Origin: Edaphochlamys debaryana
Lineage: Eukaryota; Chlorophyta; Chlorophyceae; Chlamydomonadales
Assembly: GCA_016858145.1 (NCBI GenBank)
Contig: JAEHOE010000118.1
Coordinates: 186,001 to 250,000, forward strand
DNA length: 64,000 nt
Direction of reading: 5' to 3'
In this document: piece after piece, positions 21,303-32,216 of the stretch
How the letters are laid out: each line of letters begins with the position of its first letter
How positions within the stretch are numbered: the stretch's first letter is position 1
Translations under genes and position numbers: made by a program
The notes under the pieces: model-generated
Seen by the model: only the letters and a program-made list of their open reading frames with translations
What the model was told of the DNA's origin: nothing
The model's database searches: none

Positions 21303-23392
21303 CTGACGGGGGGGGGCAGGGACGGGGAGGGGAGGGGGGTGGCATTGGTGAAGGGGACAGGGGCATGTGGGGCAGGGGCGAGGGACGGAGGGATGGAAGG
21401 CGTGGTCGGGGCGGATCTGGGGCGGAAGGGGAGGGAAGCAGGAATGGGGAGGGGAGGGAGATGGGATGGGGAAAAGGGGGGGCAGGGATGAGCGATGGGG
21501 GGAAGAGCTGCTGGCAGCCCCACGCCCGTACTCACGCCGATCAGGCCTCCTCAGCCTTCGCATCGACCTCTCTTCAGCGTTGCTCAGAGCGGCCCCCGGC
21601 CACGCCAGCATCACGCCACCAGAAGCATCACACCCCAGCGAGAGGACTCCTTCCGACGGAGGGGCCCTGGGTCGACCCAGCAGGGGCGCTGTGGCCTCGG
21701 CTGCCCTGCCCTGCCCTTGACGGTGCGTCCAGCCCCCTCCGCCCCAGCCCGCTCCCCCGGCCCCTGCTGCCGGCCCCTGGGCTCGTGCGGGCATTGGGGC
21801 CCCGCTGGGGGGTGGGAGGGGGCTCGGGCCTGGCGCCAGCGCCCTCGCCAGTGCCGTCGGGGGCCTCAGCGCCCATCTTGCGCCCCCACGGTCAAAGGAT
21901 GCGGCGGGGGTCGGTGTCGGGTCCGCTACTGCTGCTGCTGCTGCCCGCGTGGGGCGGGGCGAGGCGGGGCTGGGAGGGTCGGGTCGCCCCGGCGAGCACT
22001 CAGGCGAGACCGGCTTACGGCGCACAAGGCCATATCAGCATGCCACGCAGGAGCCCTGGGCTCTCCGATAGCTCTGCCCAGCGCTGGGGCGCGCGGACGC
22101 CCGCATGGCCCAGCTTCGATTGCGCCCAGACAAGAAGCTATCTAGCCAGTAAGAGCATGCTGAAACATCGAGCCTGTAGTGAAGCAGTACAGCGGCAGAA
22201 AATGATCACGCTTGGGTTCACATTCGCTTGCAGCTGTCTTGTGTGAGCCAGCGCTCGACAGCTAACTCGTTGCCTCGCAGTATTGGGTATGGCAAATCAT
22301 GCAGGGCTTGTGTAGTGCAGCCGCCCTTCACCAAGTCGGCATTCCGCCGAGGAGGTCAGGCGTGCCGAGGCGTGCCGACCCCTTTCCCTTTCCCTTTCCA
22401 CCCCACCTGCCATGCAACGCGCCATGCATTTCGGCTACACTTCTGGCTTCATAGAACGGCGAACCTCGGCTGTTGCAGCGTCCAGCGACGTGAGCAACTG
22501 ATAGATGGCCAGCATGTCGTGCAGCATCCCGCTCGCACGCCTCCTCCTGCTCTCCCGGCCGCCCCTGGCCTGCTGCGCGTGTGCTCTGCCCGCTTCAGGC
22601 TTCATGAGGCATCATCCCAGCGCGTAGGTCCACGAGTGGGCACACTGCTCAACCGTTGACCCACACGCGCTTCCGGACCTTCCCCTTTCGTGCGTGTACA
22701 TGACACCGCAGGTCCGCAGCCTTTGCGGCTAAGGCACTCGTACTGCGATATCGTCCGCCTCAACCGGCTACGGTATCCTCGTCCCCGTGCCCCCTAGGAG
22801 GTCCCCTCGCCTTACTGAGCCGTCCGATGCCAGACCCTGGTCCCCACCACTGCCCACCCACTGGCTCCACGTACTGCACAATGCGCCCGTGCAATCAGCC
22901 GCCGGCCCCGGCTCCCTGGCTCTAATGCCCTCCAACCCTCGCCAGTCCCACACCACACACCACGCCGGGTCCGATACTCCAGCCACGCTCGCGACGGCTT
23001 CCCCCGTTCTCAGCACCCTGCCTCGGCCCCTGCAAGCACAGCACCCTGCCTCGGGTACGTACTAATGCCACACAACCCCGTTCGAAGACGCTCGTCTACC
23101 GCTAGGACATCCTGCCAGGTCCAGCCCTCAATCCCGCCGCATGCATACCTGCCCGTGCCGTCCCCGATCCTCCCGCTGCTCCAGCCTCCATCGTCCATAC
23201 CTAGGCTGCTGACCAATCATCTGCTGCCCGGATGTGAGCACAGATGGAGCTGTGCCGATAGCACGCTAGCCGCCCCGGGGGCTCCAGCAGCAGCCCCCAT
23301 GTGACCACTTTCCTCCATGACGAGAGCATGCGTACCTAGTAGCCCCTGTGCCCAAGCGCACGGCTGCCGGTGTGCCGTCGGCCCCTGCCCCG
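21303..23392. other. Interval without a supported gene; left flank of the second duplicated unit
   Basis: The left part holds a duplicated copy of the methyltransferase intron/exon border (acceptor-like CCCCAG and IRPDHAF at about 21418-21396). From about 22801 onward the sequence matches the flank of the first unit, and 22955-23392 closely parallels 12535-12934. No other gene was recognised. Confidence 0.55.
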
Positions 23393-25934
23393 CTAGGCCC
23401 CCAGCGGCAGGCCCCACAGCCCCGACGCATAGGCAGCCATCCGCTCCAGCCTCTGCACGGGGGACTCGGGGGCAGCGGCGGAGGCGGAGGCCCCCGCCGC
23501 CCCCTGCTCCTCAGTGCCGCCCCGGCCCCGCAGCGCCCGGCCGAGGTCCCGGAGCAGCGCCGCCGCCTGCCGCGCCGCCGCCGCCTTCTCCGCACCGTCC
23601 TCACGTGCGCCGCTGCGCATGCCTGGGTCCGGGCTGGGCGGCCCCAGGCCGGCGAGCTCCCCCAGGCTCCGAAGCAGCGCCTGAGACTCCTCGACACTGC
23701 CGTACGCCAGGAGCGGCGCCAGGAAGAGCGTGAAGCCGGTGGCGCCCTGTGCGCCCGAGTCCCGGCCCTCGCAGCAGGCGGCGAAGAGCTCCGTCGCCTT
23801 GGCGGCATCCGGGCTGGCGAGGTAGCTGACCGTGAACCTGAAGTAAGCCTCCAGCTGCCGCAGCAGCCCGCCCGCCAGCGCCGCCGCCACATGTGGAGGC
23901 GCAGTGGGCGGCAGGGCGTCCAGGTCTGGGGCAGAAACGAAGAGGGCAAAAGGCAGGGCGAACGTTTATCGCGTAGATGAGTGGGAAGGAACGGCTGGAG
24001 ACGCGCACGCAGTGTACCCCCTTCTCACTGGGTCATGACACGCACGCCCACACGCCCAACATCCCGATATTTACCATTTTGTGCTACCCACACTCACCGA
24101 AGCGTCCGTCCGGCCACACCGCCAGCAGCGGCTCCGTCAGCAGCGCCCACAGCTGCCGCCGCCACTCTTCCTTACGGAAGCCCGCCGGCGTTACACGGAA
24201 TAACGCCCAGCCCGCCAGCCACCACCACTCCCGCCGCTGCTCCGCCAGCCGCGGCGATGTGTCCGTCTCCGGCAGCAGCCACCGAGCGCACAGCAGCGAG
24301 GCGAGAAGGAGATCGAAGGTGTCGCTCCCCGACGGAAGCGGCGTTGCAGGCTTCTGCGGCGGCTCGACGCCCACGAAGAGGCTCATGGGGCGGCCACCCA
24401 CCAGAGACCCCGCCGCCGCCCGCGCGGTGCGCAGTGCGAGTGCCAGGGAGGCCCCGCGCCCCGGCGGCGGCAGGGGGGTGCCGAAGGTGAGAAAGCGAAC
24501 CATGAAGTGAAGGGCGGTCGTGTCGGGGCACGGGCCCTTGCCCGGCTCGATCAGCGCGAGGCCGGCGGTCTGCAGCGCCGCCGGCAGGCCGTACGACGGG
24601 CCCCGGTCGATCACCCGCACCGTGCCGATGCCGTACACCAGTACGGCGGTCCTCAGGCAGCGGCCGCCGAGGGCCGAGCGGAGCAGGGCGGCGGTGGAGG
24701 GACGGAGCGGGCCCTCGCCGGCTCCGCTAGCGGGCTGTGACAGACGCGGGAGAGGGGCGGTGGAGGTGCGGAGTGGTTCCGCCCGGGGCTGGCCCCCGGA
24801 CTCCGGCAGGAGCCACACGTGACCCATCAGGCTCAGAAAGTTTGGCACCCGATGCGGCCCCCCTCCCCGCAGCGCCCTCGGCTGTGCCTGCAGGAGTAGC
24901 ATTGCCCGTGCCGCGTGCTCCACGACCCCGCTCTCCGCCAGGGCCCGCGCGAAATCCTCCTGTACCACAGCCCTCGCCGCCGCCACCTCCGCCGCCAAGT
25001 CGGAAGGCATTGCGGGCAGGCCTTCCATACCACCGGAGCCAGCTACCTTTCCACAGTCGAGGAAACTTACAAGTTGCAAGCGGAGGTCGTGGAGGCGAAA
25101 GTTCAAGTCCTCGCTGGCGGCGGCGGCAGCTGCGGCAGCGGCAGCAGCAGCGGCGGTGGTAACGGCGGTGGCGGTAGGTGTGACAGCGGAACTGGCGGCA
25201 GAGCTGGGCCCTGCCCCGCCGCTGCTTGGGCCGGCGGGGGCCGACGCCGCCGTCGCCGCGGCAAGGGCGGCGGCCGCTCCCGCCAGGCGGCGGGCGAGCG
25301 CGTGGAAGGGCTGCGTGGCCAGCAGCGCACGTGCGAAGCGCAGCACGCCCAGCGCGTGGCGGGAGGCGGGGAGCGGGGTGCTTGTGAGAATGATGATGGC
25401 GATCGTGGAGGCGGCGGTTGTATATTCCCGATGCAGACCCTCGCCACCGCGTCCGTCGCCACCTCCATCTCCTCCTTCACTGCGGCCGCTGCTGGGGCCC
25501 TGGACCCCCGTGCCGTCCCGCAGCCCCGCCGCCAGCAGCCTCAGCAGCGCCGCCGTCTCCACCGGGTGGGTCGACACCAGCTCCGCCACGCCAGCCGCCG
25601 TCCGGGCATCGCAGTCAGGTATTCCCATGAAACCCGACGCAAGGGCAATGAGATCTCGCTGACACCGCTGCCGCCGCGGCTCCGTAGCCGCCAGAGCGGC
25701 GGCGGGTCGTGCGCCGGAAGGGGAGGCAGGCCCCCCAGCCGAGCCCGCAGCGGCGGGGGAGGGGGACGGAGTCGGCAGCAGCCCCGCCGCGATCTCCGGC
25801 AGCCGCTTGTATCCAGACAGCAGCGCAGCGGGGAGGGAGGGAGCGGAAGCAGCGCCAGAGCCCGCGGTGCCGGAACGCGCAGCCGAGCCCGAGGCCGCGC
25901 GGGGCGCTGCTCCGGCGGAGCGCCGGGGCGGCAT
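23393..25934 (-). CDS. Array copy 4: intact family member, unknown function (789 aa)
   Basis: Exon 1 is 25934-24098 and exon 2 is 23925-23393, with donor GTGAGT, acceptor CCCCAG and phase 1. All conserved blocks described for copy 3 are present, including RTAAGVAELVSTHP, PLPASRHALGVLRFARALL, VYGIGTVRVIDRGPSYGLP, QRREWWWLAGWA and TELFAACCEG. It differs from copy 3 mainly in the linkers: a poly-Ala run before EDLNFRLHDLRLQLVSFL, the stretch between LLLQAQ and PSTAALLRS, which carries an extra 25 or so residues, and the start of exon 2 (LLRQLEAYFRFTVSYL). The leader is type A, like copy 2, and the 3' flank also matches copy 2, so copies 2 and 4 are duplication partners. Confidence 0.85.
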
Positions 25935-26180
25935 CGCGACCGCTCTTGATCGAAGGTGAGATAGAGCGTAGGCGCTTCGGCACCTGCGAGCGAAAGAGGT
26001 GTAGAGCGTCAGCGTTCGGGACGCGCGAGAGCTCTTGCGGGCGCCCTCAAAACTCGGCCCCCAGCCCCAGCGGCCTGCCGGGGCTCACCTTGTGTGCCTG
26101 GTGGGTGCCTTGTGGCGCTCACAGACCCGGGGGCAGCCTCCAATGCGGCATGTGGGGAGCGCTGGTGAGCCCGGGGCCGC
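25935..26180 (-). promoter_or_regulatory. Leader of array copy 4 (type A) with 5'-UTR intron
   Basis: An intron-like segment at 26088-25984 has donor AAG|GTGAGC and acceptor CTCGCAG. Upstream sequence through GGCATGTGGGGAGCGCTGG is nearly the same as in copy 2. Confidence 0.6.
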
Positions 26181-26771
26181 GCACCTCGCAGGGCCGTTTC
26201 TACGCTGCGCTCCCTTTCTGCTGCAATAACACAGGGGTTCTCTTGATAAGGACGGTTGAAGCGGTCGTTCTAGACGAGATGCGGTGTGGTTAAGCCTCAA
26301 CGGGCTGAGGCTGAAGCCGACATCACTACCGCCGCATCGCCACCCACTCCCACACCCCAGCCTCCTCCCGCACCCCAGCCTGCCCTGCTCTGCCGCCCAG
26401 CATTTGCACCCGTGCTCTCAATCATGCTCGAGCCAGTGCCGCTCCAGCAGTACCAGCAGCCCTCGGCTCCTCCCCCTGCCCTCAGCTAAGCCCGGCCTGG
26501 TCCCCCGGTGGCAACTCTGCCGGTGCATCCCCACTTCGTCGTTGTTCTTCACGTCCCCCTGGTGTGCTCCAGTCCTTCCCCACGTTGCGATACCTTGCCC
26601 CACGCACGCTATGTACAGCGCCCCTCGCCATGTCCCCCGCATTCCGTTCTGAACCATTGCACTGGTCCCTTGCTTTCACCCGCTTCCCACGCCAGCAGGA
26701 CTGATGCCCCCGTGCCCGACGTCCACCCACTCCTGCTAGGCCCCCAGCGGCAGGCCCCACAGCCCCGACGC
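26181..26771. other. Interval between array copies 4 and 5
   Basis: Holds the upstream region of copy 4 and the 3' flank of copy 5. The segment 26715-26771 matches the C-terminal codons and 3' flank of copy 3, but copy 5 stops before it. Confidence 0.5.
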
Positions 26772-29195
26772 TTAGGCAGCCATCCGCCCCAGCCTCTGCG
26801 CGGGGGACTCGGGGGCAGCGGAGGAAGAGGCGGAGGCGGGGTCAAGGACCCCCGCCGCCCTCTGCCCCGTGCCGCCCCGGCCCCGCAGCGCCCGGCCGAG
26901 GTCCCGGAGCAGCGCCGCCGCCTGCCGCGCCGCCGCCGCCTTCTCAGCACCGTCCTTACGTGCGCCGCCGCACATGCCCCGGTCCGGGCTGGGCGCCCCC
27001 AGGCCGGCGAGCTGCCCCAGGCTCTGAAGCAGCGCCTGAGACTCCCCGACACCGCCGTACGCCAGGAGCGGCGCCAGGAAGAGCGTGAAGCCGTTGGCGC
27101 CCTGTGCGCCTGAGTCCCGGCCCTCGCAGCAGGCGGCGAAGAGCTCCGTCGCCGGCGCGCTGTCGAGGCCGAGGGTGGTGGCGGCGTCGGCCCGGGCAGG
27201 CGAGATGAAGCGCGCGAGCTGCAGCAGCAGCCCGCCCGCCAGCGCCGCCGCCACCTCCGGAGGCGCAGAGGGTGGCAGAGCGTCCAGGTCTGGGGGCAGG
27301 AGGGCAAGGGTGGAGGGCAGGCCATGAGCGTACTGCGGTCAGGGAGGGCGCATCATACACGATACACGGCTCGTTACGTCAAGCCAGACACGCCCACACG
27401 CCCAACGTCCGAAACCCAGGCCATCCCTTGATACAGGCTTCCCCACTCGCTCACCGAGGCAGCCATCCGGCCACACCACCAGCAGAGGCTCCGTCACCAA
27501 GTCCCACAGCCAACGCCTCCACTCAGGCTCTGCAGGGCCCGAGGCTCCGCACACCGCCCAGCCCGCCAGCCACCACCACTCCCGCCGCTGCTCCGCCTGC
27601 CGCGGCGACGTGTCCGTCTCCCGCAGCAGCCGCTGCGCTGTGTGGAGGGACGCGACCAGGAGCTCAACCGCAGCCGATTTGGGCAGCGGCGTTGCCGGCT
27701 TTCGCGGCGGAGGCTCGACGAGGCACATGGGGCGGCCGCCGAACAGCGAGCCCGCCGCCGCCCGCGCGGTGCGCAGTGCGAGCGCCAGGGAGGCCCCGCG
27801 CCCCGGCGGCGGCAGGGGGGTGCCGGAGGAGAGGAGGCCGAGCATGAGGCGAAGGGCGGCCGTGTCGGGGCAAGGGCCCTTGCCCGGCTCGATCAGCGCG
27901 AGGCCGGCGGTCTGCAGCGCAGCCGGCAGGCCGTACGACGGGCCCCGGTCGATCACCCGCAGCGTGCCGATGCCGTACACCATCACGGCAGTCTGCAGGC
28001 CACGGCCGCGAACCGCAGAATAGAACAGGGCGGCGGTGGAGGGGGGTAGCAGGCTCTCGTCCACGTTGCCCGAGGGCGCCGACATGAACCACAGGTCCGT
28101 ATGGCAGTCAAGGAGGCCTGGTGCCCGTCGTGGGTCGCCTGCCCGCAGCGGCCCTTGTGCCTGCAGGAGCAGCAGCGCCCGTGCCGCGTGCTCCACGACC
28201 CCGCTCTCCGCCAGGGCCCGCGCGAGCTCCTCAGCGCACGCCTCCCTCGCCGCCGCCACCTCCGCCGCCAGACCGGGCGGCATGACCGGGGCCGCCTCGG
28301 CGCCACCGGCGGCTGAGGACGGGCCTTGCGTCTGCAGCCCGCCGTCTAACGCTGCCTCCATCAGAGCTTCCAGCAGCACAAGGAGGTGGTCGAGGGCCGC
28401 GCAGCTGATGGGGGCAGCGGCAGCGACGGCGGCGGCGGCAGCGGCATCGCTGGCGCCCCCGCCGCCGCTTGCGCCGCTGCTGCCGCCTCCTCCGCTGGGC
28501 TGCTTGAGGTTGCTGGCGGCCACCGCCAGGCAGCGGCTGAGGACGTGGAAGGGCTGCGTGGCCAGCAGCGCACGTGCGAAGCGCAGCACGCCCAGCGCGT
28601 GGCGGGAGGCGGGAAGCGGGATGCCCCTCGAGAGGAGCATGACGGCGACGTTGGAGGCCGTGTATGACGGGTTGTAGTACAGTGCGTTGAAGGTGTATGT
28701 AACGTTGACATCGCCACCTCCGGCCCCCGCTCCGCTGTCACCGCCACCATCCCTGTCGCCGCCGCCGCCCGTGATAGGCCTGACAGTAGCCCGAGCCGTC
28801 GTGCCCTCCCGCAGCCCCGCAGCGACAATCCCGAGCAGCGCCTCCGTCTCCGCTGTGTGGGTCGACACAAGCTCCGCCACACCAGCCGCCGTTCGGCCGT
28901 CATCGTAGGGCAGTCCCTCCACGCAGTCCCCCACCTGCTCGAGCTGAGCAAGCCACTGCTGACGGCGCCGAACTGCTCCCTCCCACTCGGGTGGCAGCCG
29001 CCTGCCCGCCGGCAGTGGACCGATGGTCGGAGTCACCAGCAGCCCCGCCGCAATCTCCGGCAGCCGCTTGTAGCCAGACAGCAGCGCAGCGGGGAGGGAG
29101 GGAGCGGAGCGGCCGCCAGAGCCCGCGGCGCCCGAACGCGCGGCTGAGCCCGAGGCCGCGCGGGGCGCTGTTGCGGCGGAGCGCCGGGGCGGCAT
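26772..29195 (-). CDS. Array copy 5: family member with shortened C-terminus (752 aa)
   Basis: Exon 1 is 29195-27455 and exon 2 is 27289-26772 (donor GTGAGC, acceptor CCCCAG, phase 1). It carries the same ordered blocks as copy 3, including SLPAALLSGYKRLPEI, RTAAGVAELVSTH, PLPASRHALGVLRFARALL, VYGIGTLRVIDRGPSYGLP, QRREWWWLAGWAV and TELFAACCEG. A TAA directly after RMAA ends the protein 12 residues earlier than in the other copies. The remnant of the missing tail is still readable downstream. Linker regions differ from all other copies (for example ISCAALDHLLVLLEALMEAA in the first variable block). The leader is type B, like copy 3. Probably functional if the family is, as the lost tail is short. 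Confidence 0.83.
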
Positions 29196-29490
29196 GGCAC
29201 CTGCTGCCCACAGCGAGAGGTCTTCGTTCAATCTGTAAAACCTGCGAGCGAGGAAGGAGCGGGAAAGCGAGGCGTGAGCCCGCTGATCTAAACTTGGCGC
29301 GCAACAGCCCGGCACAACAGCTTCGGCCCGAGAGCCCTTCCGCCTTACCTGCTTGAAGCCTTGTGGCGCTCACAGCTCCTTAGACCGTCTTGCGTGGAGC
29401 ATGGCGCGTTGGCGAGCCCAGGGCCGCAGCAGCGACAGCGCGTTGACCCGACGAGGCGGTCGCTGGGGCTTTTCGCGCCGAGGAAGCGAA
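29196..29490 (-). promoter_or_regulatory. Leader of array copy 5 (type B) with 5'-UTR intron
   Basis: An intron-like segment at 29348-29242 has donor GCAG|GTAAGG and acceptor CTCGCAG. The region from about 29278 to 29490 is nearly identical to the one upstream of copy 3, and the match ends near 29490, the right border of the duplicated unit. Confidence 0.65.
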
Positions 29491-29880
29491 GCTTGGAAGC
29501 AGACCAAGGAGTCGAAGCCAAGTACGGATCACGGCTTACAGGCCTACTTAAAGGAAGTTCTGGCCCACGACAAGTCTGCCCCGTCCCGCTCCCCCGCATG
29601 TGCCGATCGCAAGTCCCCGCCTTGGCTCCCTGTGTTTAGCTTCCACTCCCCCGGCAGCCTTGCCCCCGTGCTTCCACTGATGCAGACGCCGCTCACCATC
29701 CTGTCCCCCGCTGGCCCCTGAGCATAGCCCCAACCACCAGGTCAGCCAATCACGAATGCAGATCACCGGTCCAGCAGCCACGGCTCTCTCCCCAGCTACC
29801 TGCATGCCCCATCTGCTCAATTACCCACTCCCAGCCTGTCCTCCTCACCCGCCTCCACCCAGGCCCCAGCCTACCCGCCC
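29491..29880. other. Interval without a gene
   Basis: Nothing is supported beyond the 3' flank of the minus-strand membrane protein gene and the end of the duplicated unit. Confidence 0.4.
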
Positions 29881-32216
29881 TCATTTGCTCTTGGCCGCCG
29901 CGGCCTTAGCCGCCACCGCCTTGGCGCTCGGCTCCCTCCCCGTGAACGACACGACCAAGCCCAGCGCAGCGCCGACCCCGACCCCGGCACCCATCGTAGC
30001 CGCCATGTAGCCGTACTGCGGCGCCAGAGCGATACGCAGCCCCACAACACCCATGAGCGGAATCACGAAGTTATCGTCGAGCCCAATCACCTCGGCTAGC
30101 ACCTCGCCCAGGGTTACGATGCCCGCAGACATGAGCGCAACGCGCGTCTCGAGTCCCACGTAAGCGCCGATCACGGAGCAGACGATGAAGCAGCCGATGG
30201 AGCCCTCCACGCGCCGCTTGGAGGAGCCGACCGGGATGACCCCAGCGGCGGTGCCGATGGAAGCAGCCGCATCGCCCACGGACAGGTACAGGATGGCCAG
30301 GATGGCTGCGCGGGGCAGGGTGGAGGTGGTGGGGGGGGGGCGGGTAAGGGCCAGGTGTGGAGTCTGGGTTGAGGAGACCTTGGGAGTCTGGGTTGAGGAG
30401 ACCCTGGGAGACCTTGGGAGTCTGGGTTGAGGAGACCTTGGGAGGCAAGTCGTGGGGCGGGTAGGCGGGCACCCAGATGCATGTGGAGGGGTGGCGGAGA
30501 TGCAAGAACGCAGATAACTAAATGACCAGCACATGGGGCCGACCCACATCGGCCGTCCCCGGTTCTGCCCCCAGCCCGCGGCCCCCGTGGGCGGCGCCGA
30601 CCCACATCAGCCGCCCCCCGTCCCTCTCCTCCTCGCGCTCCCTCACGCTCCGTCTGAGCCAGCCCGCTTGCCCTAGGTAAGCTCGCCCTGGTCAGCGCCA
30701 CCAGCATTTCCCATGCCCCTTCCCCCCCCCAGCTCCGCCGACCGCCGCTGACCCCCCCTCCCCTGCTCCGCCCTCACCCGCGTTTGGCGGCGCCGCCAGC
30801 ATGGCAGCTGTGATGCCGGGCAGGAAGTAGGCCAGGCCGGAGGCGGCGTTGTGCTCCTTCTCGCGGACCAGGCCCTGGGGTTGTGAGGGGGGGGCCGGCA
30901 GAGGGGTTGGGGGCAAGGAGCAAGTGGGTGGGATGGGGTGGGGGCTAGGGGGCAGGGTGGAAGGGCGGAAAGGGGAATATGGAGGACGAGCGCAGGCGCA
31001 GGCAACCAGGGCTTCGTCACGTTCAGTGCCCTGTGCCATGGACTGATGGAGACCCGACACCGACCTCTCTGTCGCTAACCCCTAGCCATGCCCCTCAGAA
31101 GCCCTCCCTCCAAAGCACGACGTCGACGGTACGATTCCAACCCACATCAAACCCCGCAGGTCCCGGGTCCCCCCTCACCCTGAACGTGCGGAGCCACATG
31201 GTCCGTACGGCCGGGACCTGCGAGGGGGCGAGGGCGGACAGGGGCAAAGCATGAGGCGGGGCATGGTGGGGAGCCCGGAGCCGGTCGTGCCTGCCCGACA
31301 TGCAAACACCGAAGGCGCATCCCGTGGGCGCACGCTGCGAGCCGCGTGCTTGTGCCCCCAACCCACACTTAGCCCCCTTACACAGACCTGCAGGGCCCCC
31401 TATGCGCCTACAGAACACCTGCAGGGCCCCCCATGCACCTGCAGATCCCACTTCCCAGCATGCCCCCAGCCCCCCGATCCCCTCCCCCACACCCCACACT
31501 CCACGCCACCCCGCCATGCCGCCCCCCACCTGCAGTCGGATAAACTCAATGATCCACTCGATCAGGCACAGCGCCACGTAGGCACTGCCGCCGTCGAAGG
31601 GGCGGTTGGGGATGTTGGCCAGGTGGTCGGAACCCAGGAAGGCCGAGGTGAAGTAGCCCCACTTCATGCCCCACTGGTAGCAGGCGGCAAGGATGCAGCC
31701 GCCAATCATGTGGAACGACTTGCGCTGTTTTGCGGGGCGGGGCGAGGTCGGGTTGCGTTGGGGGTGAGGGAAGGAGGGAAAGGTAAAGGGAGGGGGGGTG
31801 AGGGGGAGGCGCGTGTGGAGCTGGTAAGAGCTCGGGGGTATGGCGGTCGGGGAAGGCGCGGGGCGACAAGCAGCCGGCGGCAGTTGCCGCCAAGACCGCC
31901 AGGCCCGCCGACCCCAGCCCGCCAACAGCTTCGAAGCTCTCCGCCTCCATGGGTCATAGCTGTTCCGTATTCTCTATTCGAGGCTGCCCCTGCCCCGACC
32001 GGGGCACCCGCAGCCGGAATGGATGGCCATGTAAATATCGCGGCAAACCCGCACCTGCAGCTCCACAAAGACGCGACCGGTGCGCCCGCCCTTCTTCTTG
32101 GCCGACTTGCCAAACAGAGCATTCAACAAGAGGAAGCAGGTTCCCAAAACGGCTCCATAACCTAGCGCGGACTCGATCTTCTCAGTAGATATGCCTGCGT
32201 ACTCGGTTGATGTCAT
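29881..32216 (-). CDS. DGK1/SEC59/phytol-kinase-type membrane kinase, 5 exons (305 aa)
   Basis: Exons: 32216-32055, 31724-31530, 31217-31179, 30874-30778, 30305-29881, with all phases in agreement. The N-terminus (MTSTEYAGISTEKIES) is followed by a hydrophobic segment. Residues 55-61 (RKSFHMI) match the RK..H motif and residues 173-185 (SVGDAAASIGTAA) match the GD.AAS.G motif of CTP- or ATP-dependent lipid and polyprenol kinases, followed by SSKRRVEGSIGCF, equivalent to the K..EG motif. About six hydrophobic spans are visible, and the C-terminus is Lys/Ala-rich. Members phosphorylate diacylglycerol (yeast Dgk1), dolichol (Sec59) or phytol (VTE5). The substrate cannot be decided from these motifs. 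The location would be an ER or plastid membrane; no clear transit peptide is seen. The intron 4 repeat does not touch the splice sites. Confidence 0.75.
30356..30446. repeat. Minisatellite in intron 4 of the membrane-kinase gene
   Basis: Three to four copies of GGAGTCTGGGTTGAGGAGAC followed by CTTG, with one partial unit. Confidence 0.85.

Noticed and set aside
21530..22025. Upstream exon of the methyltransferase fragment
   Set aside because: There is an open frame with a good GTGAGT donor, but its product does not resemble the SAM-binding part of LCMT1 and its phase does not match exon 21302.
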